Shown here: positions 1-12,700 of the stretch, in pieces
How the letters are laid out: every line of letters begins with the position of its first letter
How positions within the stretch are numbered: position 1 is the stretch's first letter
NCBI GenBank assembly: GCA_024362935.1
Contig: JANCRA010000007.1
Coordinates: 18,835,003-18,899,002, forward strand
Direction of reading: 5' to 3'
Length of the DNA stretch: 64,000 nt
Source of the DNA: Setophaga petechia
Lineage: Eukaryota > Chordata > Aves > Passeriformes > Parulidae
The notes under the pieces: model-generated
What the model was told of the DNA's origin: nothing
Database searches by the model: none
The model's input: only the letters and a program-made list of their open reading frames with translations
Translations under genes and position numbers: made by a program

Positions 1-532
1 AAGATACTCACATTGTGGGGATTTCTTTTATTGTTTGTATTGTTTGTAGATAAAGCCTTGTGTCTGTGGTGAATCAAGGGTTCAAGTGGAGATTTTTTGA
101 ATAGCAAACTGTAGTCTCAACCTGTGGCTTATCCTTCTTAAACTTTACCTTTTCTTCAGTTTTTATCTTTCCCTCCAAACAGATCTTTATGCATCTCTGC
201 AGTTAATAGACATTATTATCCAACTACCTAAAACTTATATATATATAAGTAACATAAAAATATGATAATGCAAATCTGCCAGAAATAGTTAATAGGGTAA
301 TAATGCTAAGATAGCTTTCCCAGCTACCTTCATTAGTCTAAGAAGAGATATTAGTCCTCCCTCTTAGGTGTTGCCCAAAAAAAACCTCTCATGTCTTGGT
401 CATGGGTGATGATGAAGAGCATAAAGGTGTCAAGGTGAGTTTGGGTCATACTGATCCTAGAGCACATTTGCTTATGATTATCTCATGCTGTCATTCCTGT
501 CCAAAATAGCAAATGCAGCATTTATTACACAC
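1..532 (-). other. FRMPD2 intron after exon 32 (partial)
   Basis: AT-rich intronic sequence. I looked on the minus strand for the rest of PDZ5 and found no matching codons or paired splice sites. Confidence 0.7.
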
Positions 533-707
533 CTAGCTGTCCATCGGCACCCTTTGTGAGAGTGATCTCAGGAATCTCCTCTGGCCTAACTGAAGGACGT
601 GGGTCACTGTCGGCACGGCCAACCACAAGGTGCAGCTCTGGGGGAGAGCTTTGCAGTAAAGTCAGGACTTCATTGCATGGTAAAGATGTGACATCAATTC
701 CATTCAC
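533..707 (-). CDS. FRMPD2: FRMPD2 exon 32: end of PDZ4 and start of PDZ5
   Basis: Encodes [37 protein letters not shown] and [15 protein letters not shown]. The first half completes PDZ4. The end matches PTPN13 at the start of PDZ5 (LPDITLTCNKEELGF), so another PDZ exon is expected to the left of the window. Acceptor gtcatttag|GTGA; donor CAGCTAG|GTGTGT, phase 1. Confidence 0.92.
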
Positions 708-3700
708 CTAAATGACAAACCAGTAAAATCATGTCATAAGTCTCATTGACCATTGTTTACTTCTCACTCTACTCTGATTTTGGCATATGAACTTAAATTA
801 GTTTTTACTTCCTTCTTATTGCTTTTCTGTGATATTTAATGTCAATACACTTAACAAGTAAGATTTCAATAATATTTCTTTTTTGAACTTTTATTTTTCT
901 GAATGCAGAGCTTTAATAAAAATAGCTTTTTTCCCATTGAAACTCAAGGTCTTGTTGTACAAAACAAGGAAGAGGGTCTTATGCAAAAAATTGTACATGA
1001 ACCAGGCTGAAAAAAGGTTTTATTACTACATTACAAAGGACAGAATTCCTGCATCCTTTATGTGTCACCTCTCACCTTATTACATTAATTCATTTTATGT
1101 CATTTAATTGGGAAGACATTTAACGTTTCACTTGTCTTCAATGTTCCTAGATTCACTTTATTTGCCTCATCATACAATCTGTTCAGCCTGAGATTTATCC
1201 AATTGAGGTCAGCAGAATTCGATTTATTATATTATTTATTAACATGCTTTATACATGATAAATGGGTGATACTAAACAAAGAATGCCAAAGCTGAGTGAC
1301 ATTGATCTGCAAATATTTTCTCCTCTGCATAAACTCAAAAAATTACTGTACCATAATGATTCTGTCTCCCCTTCTCAATCTTCCATCAGAAAGGGCGGGA
1401 TCATTCAAGATTTCATCAACGTACAAGCAGGTGTCTATTTTGTTAAGAACTACAGAGAATCCATAACCATTGTTCTCTGACTTTGTCAAAGTCACAAAGA
1501 TCTCCATTTCCTGTTAAAACAAGCACAGTTTTTTTGATGTAGGCTTTTCCGTTGCTTCAGTAACATATTCCATAATTTTTATATGCAGATAGGAATCAGA
1601 TCCTCAGATGGTACAAGAGTATGAAAAAGGTGTTCTGCCATATCCCAGAATTGTGGAGGTTCATGTTGATTGACTTACAGGGCCTAGTAAAGCAGAGAAT
1701 GCCACCAGGATCTGGGATTAGGCATTTGGAATGTGTAAAGAAAGGTTTGGAGGCCTCTGAGCTGACAATCACTGTGATAGCAGGGTGCAAAGATCACTGT
1801 TGTTATTGCTATTGCTGTCCCATTGAAGGAAATGCCTGGACCTAAATTTTGTCCACAGTGCTCTCAAATTAGTAGGAATTCAGAGCTCATTAGTGTTGTA
1901 GGAATGCAAGATGTTCAGCATTTGGCAGGACTGAGCCTTATATTTTGAATAGTAATTAGCACAAGAATCATACTTTCTTATCAGGACATTACAGCAATAT
2001 CGCTGTAACAAAGTGATTTTCTGCATGGCCTTGAAACATGGCAGAAAAAACCCAAGTAGCTGACTCAAATTAATTTTAGAAGCTACTAGACAGCTTTTAG
2101 GCCTTTGTGTACTGAGAATCATAATGCAGAATTTTGGAAAGTTGGAAAAATAGTAAGATGTCAAGAAAAAGTAGCAGCGTTAAGGCAAATGGTTAAGAAT
2201 TCTGGAGAGCTGGGCATAGTGGAAGGTCTGCTTTATTTGAAGATTGTGGATATTCAGGAAAATTAAAAAAGGGGAAAAAAAGTAATGTGAAAATAGCATA
2301 GAAAATGGGTTAATGTTTAAGACTGTAACATTCTTAGAGTATTTTATTCTACCAGATGGTAATTTAATGCCCATCACATACCTGAATACAGTCTTCATTT
2401 TCTTCCTTCTCTTCCTCTGGTTCCTCCAAGTCTTCCCATTCATTGTCACTGTCATGTGTCTCTCTGGCAGGCAGGGATGATGATGAGGGACCACAAACAC
2501 GTGGCTGTGGGGTTGCAGAGACTGTCTTGGAGCTTCCTCCTCGAGGCAGTGAGGTCACAGACATTGAGCTGACAGTGAGATACTCTTCATCAATAGGGGT
2601 TAGAGAGAGAGTTTCAGGCATACATTTTGTGTTCAATAGGTCATCATGACTCTTATTAAATACGTGGCTGGAAAATAAAAAGATTGCAGTGCTGGGGTTT
2701 TCCTCCATATGCTTTATTAGACGGCCACTGAAAAGTCTAGTGTTAATGCATTACCTTATTTTCATTTTAACTGAATTACTAGTTATGGTATTGAATTGCT
2801 GTCTGAATCCTCCAATGGTAGTATAAAAACAAATAAGTAATCAATATTTTGCAAAGCTACTTGAAAGATTAAAAAGCTTTCATTATTTACCTTTGCAAAG
2901 TCTTGCACTCTTGATTTTTTTAAGGCATTAATTAGTACTTTTGTTGCTTCTCAGAAAGAATAATTGGACAAAGCCCAGACTATTAATTATTTAATCTTCC
3001 ATAAACAAATTAATTAACTTTTCTGGTAAGCAATATGGACATTAAAATACCACTACAATTTTCATATTAGCATTTTCCTGGGAAAAGGAATGCCAGCCAC
3101 ATTTTGGCTTCTACAGGTCTTTCCTTGGTAACTGGGCACCGACCAGAAACATGAAATATGAAGTGTTCCTGTTTCTTCTTGAAAAGAAGTCCTTAGTCCT
3201 CTTTGTAAGCTTGCCTTTATTCTTATGCTTTCCTTGAAGCATATGAGTTGTCTGAAATCCACCAATGGACTTATTAAATTAATTGAATTAAGATTATTAC
3301 CAATTATGTTCCACTATATTGCAGTCAAAATATTCAGCACTTTTGATGTTCAAGCCCAAACTGTAATCATAAATGCTGTGTTTAATAGTATTGGCTGTTG
3401 TCCTGCATGAGCCTGAGTAGACATCTCTGGCATTGTCTCCCAAAAATTTATCATTAAAGCTCATAGAAATGCTAGAAACACGGGTTTTTTTAAAGTACGT
3501 TTTCTTCATATCAATCCTTATTGAAATATTGCTAAACATTCATCTTAAAAACACCTAAAATGGTATGTTCACATCTATGTCAGCCAGGATCTTTCGCTCT
3601 TTCATAGAAGTGAACTGTCCATCATCTCCCAAGCAAACATAGACAACTAAAATTAAAATAAATTCCTTGTCCTTATGAAATCACAGAAGATCTCTGTAAA

Positions 3701-6700
3701 ATTATTATCAGAATATTTATACATTTGCATGAAATATTTTGAGTAATCTGGAGAAATTTCCTCTTTAATCAAAAGGAAGTCCTTTATTAATGCCTATTTC
3801 CTTCTGGGGATTTTGTGTGGTTTTAGCTGAAAGGATTTAAATTGAGATTATATTTAAAATATTGTTTAAAATGCATGGCATCCTAAACTTTTCTGGCTTC
3901 CTTTTAAAAATGCAAAAGCTGATACTAGATGATACTGAAAATGTATCAAACAAAAACATTTCTTTCAGAACTTCCTTTTTGGAAAGAATCCAAAACTTTT
4001 CTTGGAATTGGTATTTTTCCCACAATAAACTTTTGTTGAATCTGTATTATGTCTTGGCAAATATGTTTACTGCAGACATATTTCTCCTGATTTGACTCTC
4101 AGAAGTATAAAAGCAGATAATTAAGCAGGAGCTTCATTCATGAATTGAGTGAAGCTTCTGCACTTGACAAAGAGATGATAAAATTATGAGCTGCCACTCT
4201 GATCCCACTTGGCTTGCAGTGTCAGGTAGTGCTGTCACTCCCCAGTGACAACTGTCTGGGGCTGTGCTTGATGAGAGTCAAAAGTAACAAAATCATTTCA
4301 AGTGACTGTATGGGGCAAATAGAAATTAGATTCTCAATAAAATTGCTAAAGCTGTAAGTTAAAGGCCTCTAGAAGACTTTCAATTTGTCTGTGTATCAAT
4401 CCTTTCTGTTCTGATAATTTCTATTTTTTTGCATTAGAAAAGATGATGAAAATTGAATGAATTTTCTTCTGTGTAACAGTGTCTGATATATCCAAAGAAG
4501 TGTAAAAGGAGACTAAGTCCATTTGCACTACATTTTATTGTATAATTCCTCTGGCTCAGGGGTTCTATTGGCTTCTGCAGACCAGAAAACATAAAATAAC
4601 CCTTTTTTCCCCTCCTTGACCACAGTTTTTCTTCTGAGGTGTTTTCATTTCCTATGAAAAAATTTGAAATTAAGAGATCACACAATAAGAAAAAAAATTG
4701 GTGCCTATTTAAGTCAACTCTGAAAAAAAATGAAAGCAAAAGATCATATAATCAATAAAAAAGTATTTGTTTCCTGTTTAGGTGACCAGGTATCTTTCCA
4801 CTGATTTCAAATGGCAACCACCTTCAGCTGAGCAGCATAAATGATTTAGTGGTGCAGAACTCTCAATGCAGACTTATGCAAAGTTCTAATAAGATGAGAG
4901 TAAATAGGGAAAGCAGATTAGGTGAGTCAGAATAAGATAATAAAACAAAATCTTCAGTAATCAGGAGTGATTAGAAGCAGAGAGCCCTGTACTTAAACCT
5001 AAGCAATTACCTTTCAAAATTCTAAGAGTCAAAGGAAAGGCTGCAGAACAGATTTTGGTATTCCCTACCTTTTGGCCTGTCCAAACTCACATGGTGAGTA
5101 GCAGTTCTGCTTCACTTCCTCCTCTAGGGAGTGGAAGACTTCAGAACTGGAAGCTTCTTGATGAATCTTCCAAAGATGCTTATAGAAACTTTCTCTGGAA
5201 GTTGGGAGTTTCTGTATGGGTTTCTCTTGAAACTCAGGTTCCTGCTCTTCGTAAGCTGAGCTGTCATCCTCAGGTGGCTCACTGAAATCTTCTCCCACTG
5301 GAGAATCAAGGCAGTCTTCGAGGTCTGGAGAGGAGCTATCTCCATCACTGGTAGATTGATCCATACTGTTTCCTTCCCCTGTGCTGCCTGGCATTTCTGC
5401 CACAAAGTCCTTGATTGGAGATGGTGCTGGAGTCTATTAAAAAACCAGAAAGGTTAGTGTAACTCCTTTTTAATCTCCCATATTTTTTCCTTCAAGAGCA
5501 AAAAGTTTTGAAAAAGCAATATTAACGAGCTTCTGAATGGGAAAATACCAAATGGTAGCTGGAAGGAAGGAGAAAAAATAGAAGGTACTCTCTTACCAAA
5601 TAACACTTCTGTCTTAGCGTTTATTTTTCACATTCTACAAGAGTTCCATTCAAAACTACTACACCAAATCTCTTTTCCCAATGAATTAGTTGCTAGAGGT
5701 TCTTTTTTTAATATATCTGTTCATATCATGCCTGAATGTTGTGTCTGTACTCTCTTCATTCCATGGAAGTAGCTTCCAGACTTGACTCCCATGCGACTGA
5801 CCATAGAAATCAGCCAAGGGCACACTGCAGCAGAGCAGCTGGAGTCAGTTTGATATCTGGAGATGGTTCTGACTGTCATTTCTGTCTGCCTGTTTGTGCT
5901 GTGAATCTAGTGGGATGGCAACCATCAGTGGGCCATTCTGAATGGAGCAAGAGTAGTGCTAATGCATTTTCCTTATAAGAGTACTGTCCATGAGGTGTCT
6001 TCAAGAAGCAGGAGTAATAATGCTAGCACATCTAATGGCCATGTTTTAGTCTCAGCAGTGTCTATGGTTTGGGGATATTTTTTGTTTGTTTGTGTTTTGG
6101 TTTCCCCCTGTAGATTCTGCTAACTATCAATAAGAACCTGAATAACCAGTTGAAACTATTATTCCATTTTTTAACTTCATTAAGAGATAGTCTGGATAGG
6201 AAAATTTTTTTATTTTCTTCTCACTTTGGAGAGTTAAAATAGCTGAATTTCAGAATATCTGTAGTTTCTGGCTGAGGATCTGGTAGAGCATTTTTAGAAG
6301 CACCACTAGAAGACCTGCTTGGGTATGTGCTGTTTCACTCCAATGATAGTACAGCAACTCAAAAGTTGCTGGACTGGGATAAATATGTTTAATGTCTGCC
6401 AGATTTGTATTATTTTGGTTGCTAAGAAACTATAAGTTGAATTTTTCAGGCTGAGTTGAAACTAGGAAGGGAAAGGAATGGAATAGAGGACCTTGGAGAA
6501 AAGGGAAAGTTGCCTTGTTCAAGACTGGATAGAAAATGTAGTAGTGTCTTTGCAGGTTTACAGAAGCAAGTGTCTGTCAGAAGCTTTGCCTTACCAGGGC
6601 AATCTGCTCTATTTCTGGAAGAACACCTTTTGGTGGTCTGCAAAATAGCAGTGTAACTTCTTGAGGAGCTCCTCTTAACAAGTGCAGGACATCCTAAACA

Positions 6701-9700
6701 GAAAGAAGGAATGTTATATTTCTGATGGGACAGACTAAATCTTACATGTCATTTTATTAACTGAGATGGAGAAAATTTTTATTGTGAATGCTACATTTCT
6801 GGTATTTATGCTTCTCAGCACAAATACCAGAGGTATAAGGGCCAATATTCACCACTGAAAGACTGTCATACAAATGGACCGTAGTTTATAGGTGAACATG
6901 TATCTAAAGTGAAGTCAGTTCTATTTAAAAACTTGCACTTCACCATCAGGCATAATAGGTTTAGGTTAATTAGTTTTCTTTTCTTGAAGAAAACAGAATT
7001 TTCAGGAAAATTCATTCAAACCACGTGTGGCAGCAACATCTTTGGTAAATTATTTCAGCATAGCTCCCCAAACTGCCATATTCTAATGAAGAAAAATAAA
7101 TCCACACGTAGGCCATTACCATTTAATTTCTTAATTAACTATAGAATTTCTCATTCTAGGTTAAAAACTTACACGGGACTTACCAATCTTGGTAGAAATT
7201 TGAATCTAGGGCATTATATTTAGCATGACATTACAAAGCACAAATGACCACAGGGTAAAATTGTACCAATCATGCATAAAAGGAACAAAGATTCCAATTA
7301 ATTAACAACTGGTGTGCATCTAACAATAGAATTCATACATTAGTGGTAGAAACTTAGAAATTAAACAGCAGATGAAATTCGCTGTCAGAATTCATTTAGA
7401 AAGGAACTTCTACATAGGAGTTCTAGAGAAGAATCCTACACAGAAATCAGATTAATTATATGCAAATTCTGCCTCCCTCTGGTGATAGTTAAGTTTAAAT
7501 GCATTGTCTTTATTAACCTGTTACCCAGATGGAGCCCCAATAATAACACTTCCTGCTACCTGATACAGGAGCCCTTTGAGAGGTTTCCCATTCACAGCTA
7601 AAATGACATCTCCAACTTCAATTTCTCCATTCTCTTCAGCTGGCTGCCCTGGAAACAGTCTTTTGATCCTGACAATAGCTCCTCCAAGGTGTTCACAAGC
7701 ATCTCCTTCCGTCTGCAGAACACTAAATCCAAGGCCTCCAGAATTCTTGGTTAATTTCACTTCAAATGTGTTATCTGCTCAAATCAGATATTGGGAAAAA
7801 AGTGGGAACCATGGCATATGTACCCCCTGAGGAGCCAATATAAACTATACTCTCAAAAGGCTTTTTACCTGTGTGCTTCAGAGGTAGATCTATTAATAAT
7901 AAAGTCAAAAGAATGTTTAGGTGTTCCTCTATCTTATGTAAGTCTTTAAAATCTCATAGTCAGAATAGGGAGAACTGGAATCTATTCCGCCATGTGCTCA
8001 CAGTCTGGTACCAGCCCATAAAGGGAAAAGCTTGTTGTACCAACATAAAGAGATTCACATGCTATCTTTTTCTGATATTCTTGTGTAAGTGTTGCATAGA
8101 TTTTACTATTCTGTAGTTAGTTTAGGTCTTGCACTAACAGCATAGGCTAGAATTGGAGCTACTGCTCTTTCCAGTCAAGAATGAGAGATCAGGCCTTTCC
8201 CAAACACCATGCTTGTAGCTGAATTCCAGTGAAGAGGAGTAACTGCCCCAGGGAAAAGTATGGTTCAGACTTGGTGTTTATGAGACAATCTTTAGTAAAA
8301 GATGCAGCATTTATTTGTTGGCTAAATTCTGTGTAAGTGATCTCTAAATCTTGTGCTTTTGAGAAATTAAGTGATGGCAGTCTCCAGTTCCTTCCAGCTT
8401 CATCACTGTCACAGCATCAGCAGCTGTGCTGGTGAGGCTCTCCCTGGGTAACAGCCTGGCCACATCCACACAGCTGCTTCCTGCCTGAGACTGCTGTGGA
8501 GTACAGACAGGGGTGTTCCCTTGCCAGCCCAGTCTCACAAAGGCTGAGAGATACAGCATTGATGCCTAGGGGAAATTCAGCTATATCTAGCCACTATAAC
8601 TCTATGAACATTAGAAATATATTTTTCAGAATTGATTTTTTATTATGTCATTAATATTGAATATCATAATTTTATTCAGTATACGGTTTGCCTTCCAAGC
8701 CAAAGAAATTTCATAGAATTATTTTCATTCACTCCTTTCCCACACATCATAGGAAGTCACCCTGAGTTCCTTCTTTATCACTTACCATCTGTCAAAAAGC
8801 AGCAGTCCTTGGTGCCATCTGTGAGGGATGTTGCCACAGAAACAACTGCACATTGGTCCTCCTTTCTGTCATTAGCAGTCAGACAAGGCTCTGCCAATTG
8901 GTAGTTTCCCCTTTCTAAAACCAGTCTGGCAATCTAAAACAGTGATAAACAGGTTCCAGTTACACAGGACACAGTGAGTCCTAAGTCTTTGTACTTTTCT
9001 GTTTAGAGGATTGGGGTTGGAGCAGAGGGGGCAATGGTTCTTTTGGCCAAGCTTGGCTACTGTGCTTCATACTAAGTCCAGTTTAGTGTACAGTGTATCT
9101 TATTGATCTCTGCTGTTGTACAAACCTGGCCAGATTTCTTGAGGTGTTCCACAGCCTGTTTGTGGGTGATGCCACAGAGGCTGATGCCATCTACTTCCAG
9201 CAGACGATCACCTGAGGTAAAAAAAAGAACATCCAGTTGCTTTGATGTTCAGGTTCAGAGGGTGTAAACCTTGAGGCTGCCCATGTTACAATAGGTCTTC
9301 ATGCTTACATGTGTCAAATTAATAATAATGCATAGGAAAGCAATACTGCTTGCTGCACAGCACTCTATAACCAGCAGCTAAAGCATTCCAGGGTATTCTG
9401 TAAGTAAATGCAGTGACAGCATCTGGTTAGCACAGTAACAATGATGTCAGAGTCACTAGCCTGATGGCAGCCACAGAAGGTAACTCTACAGTGTTGGTGT
9501 GAGGCTTCTGTTTTTGCAGTGGGATCCCTACATGTAGTACAGGGACAGGCTGAGGAATGATGGACCATGTATTACACTTTGCAGTTGTAGCACCTCCAAT
9601 CCCAAACGTGTTTCATTGTCCACACTAACATGTTACCTATCTTTATTTGTCCATCCTTATCTGCTGGTCCCCTGGGAATAATTGACTTCACATATATCCC

Positions 9701-12700
9701 ACCATGACGCACACTGGTGTTAATTCCACCCTGCAAAACATGCCCACAGATTAGAGTCTTCATATATTCTTCCTGTGGTAAACATCAAAGCAACTTACAC
9801 ATGCATTGCAAAGTAACTGCTACAGTAATTGCTTTCCTCTTTAAATATTGGGGAAAAGGGAAAGAGGATATTACTCCAAACCCCATTACTCTAAAACCCC
9901 ATCTAGTTGTAATATACTTCCATAGGCAGTAATCTTATTTTCTCAGGAAAATGCAATGTATTTCAATGTGACTATATAAAAATACTTATTAAGTGTTCAT
10001 AAATTTCTCCCTATGCTCACATAAAATGGTCTTGCATCTTTCAGTTATTCTCTAACTCAGCTTCTAAGCTGTGCAGTATCCATTCTTCAATCACTAATCT
10101 TTTGGACAATATATTAAACATGGACCTGAACTTGAGCACTCCGAGAAATTTCAGATTAACCTAAGAATCACTGTTCATCTAAGACTTAAGATTAAACTAA
10201 GAATTCTGTCCATCTACATCCCCTGGCCAAATTCGGATGAAAAAAAATGACCCTTAATTTCTTCTGCAGGCAATGAAATGGCTGTTGCTTCACATTCCAT
10301 TTCAGCAAAGACTATAGAGACATCTCAGCCTGGAGGGGTAAATTCAAATTAAATAGCTCGGACAAGGACTTGTTATCCAAGTGTGGCAGATATTTCTTCT
10401 CTAGTCCCCCCTGACTTTCTCTAGTCTTCCCTGACCAAACTCTGCTTTCAGTGGTAGGTTTTGTTGTCAAATCAAGTCAGGACAAAAAGGATTTGTACTG
10501 CCACATGCTTTATGCCAGGACACTTCTTTCCCCGATGGTGTGGGTAAGAACCAGGCAATGAGCAGAGCCAGTACTTCATGCATTCTGTGTCAGTCAGTGG
10601 CCACTTAGTTCACAATGTGCCATGCTAAGTTTCTGTTATCAGCCTATCTTCTTCTGTCTTTGTTTTCAGTCAGGTAACAATTTGACAGACAATTAAAGAT
10701 TAACAGTGACACTTGCAGTCACACTGATTCCAAAAGTCCCATCTTCTTTAACAAGCTCCACCGTGTAGACTTCCTTTGAGTTGGTTTCTGATGGAGATGG
10801 TGAGTGGGAAGAATCAGCTGCCTGTCTCAAAAATAAAAACTTTAATGAGATTACAGCATCTTGGTTTAAAAAGAAAGGGGAGAGGGGAAGGAATTAAAAA
10901 AAAATGAAGAGAGCATTTCCAGAAGATGTGAAAGGTTTGATCCTGATGTCACTGTAAACCTGGAGCGATACCATTTATATCTCTGATATTATTGGAAGCT
11001 TAAGCTAATGCTACTCAAAATGCAATCAGTCTAAATGCACATAACCTGAGTATATATAGGGAGGATGTCTAGAAGTAGGAAATTAGACATGGCATGTTCT
11101 GGGTCTGGTTTGAAAACTTAAAATATTGCAAGAAAATAATCAAAATTTTGTCCCTCCACTGGAAAAGGAAGGAGAATTTTTAAAACATTTTGTAGAACAG
11201 TTTCCCCATTTATTCACATATTTTAGACACGTCCATCATTTTGACATTTCCAGTGTAATTTATTTCAAGTTTTTCTATCTCCTTTCCTTCACAGTGACTT
11301 TTCCTTCTACATGTATCTGGTATGTTGTTGTATGTTGTGTGCTGGGTGTAACATTACTGAGCAGCATCAAAATCTCAGTTACCTCTATATCCAGGCTATT
11401 AGCTGAAGGAACTGGAATCCTAGGGCCCAATTTTGATGCTAAATTCCAAGAGAGATTCTTCTCAAGTTCTGTATTTGTGTCCTGTTCTTTGGGGAGAGCT
11501 GTATGACAATCCTGTATCTTTTTTCTCCCACTGTCTACACAAGAGATCTCAGATCCACTAGTGCTATTTCCTCTTGATAGATTCTTTTCTTCATTTAGTC
11601 CTTCCTCATACATGTCTGTAAAGCCATATCAAAATAAGACATTGTTAAATGCAAGTAGCAAGTAAACTTGAAGAAAAATATTATTATAACCTAGCACAAG
11701 AGGACAAAGTAACTTCTTATTTCATCTGATTGTGAAATCAGATCTGTAAAATGAGTTAGTCAATGTAAAATGGAGCACTGCTATTGTAGGTGTTCAGCAA
11801 TGTGTTTGATTCCTCAATGCAGTGGACTATGCCTCTCTGACAGAGAAAGAAATGTCAAAATTTGTTTCGTGTTTGGCAAGGCAGCCCATAGTAGATTTTT
11901 TCACACTGATGTAGCAGAGACATCACATGATACCCACCAGAAGTTGACTATTTTAGTGTATGGTTGTTCTAACTGGCAGTCAGTAGCAGGAATGTAGTAC
12001 TACATCCCAGTGCCCATTAGAGATGAGTGTCCTGAGTTAACCATTAGCATCCCAGAGCCGGCAGAGACCTTTGCCTTTATACCTTTGGGTTGGGAGATGA
12101 TGAGCTCCACTTCATCGGGAGAGTTCTGTATGATTTTAACTGCAGTATTAAATGAAACACCCTCAAGACTAATATTATTCACAGAGATGAGTCGTCCTCC
12201 TTCAGAAAAAAAAGATAAAAGCAAGAGAAAGCACATCTAAATAAGGAAATAAATTCAGAGTAGCTAACTTTAAAGTATGCAAGTATTTTAATTCTAATTA
12301 AAAAGTTCAGAAAATGACCTGGTTTGATATTTCCAGCTCTGTCTGCAGGTCCCCCAGGGATAATTGAAGCGATAAAGATTCCGAGGTCTAATTTTCCTAC
12401 ATTTTCTCCTCCAATAATTACAAAACCTGCAAAAACGAGATAGCATGAGAATGCAAACACTGGCAGTATTAAAAAAGATGAATCTTAGGAGCACAAAAGG
12501 CTCTTACTCCAGTGGCATACCTTTTGTACATGATCTGAGGGATGGGGAGCTTTGATTTACAGAGCATCAAGGTCTTGACTTGGGAGAGCTTTAAACTTAC
12601 ATCACAATTAAAGTGTGCTGGTGACTTTGATCACTACTTAGATATAATTTCCCAATAACAACATTTTCCTGGCTCAGTAGTTTTAAAGACTCTAACTACT

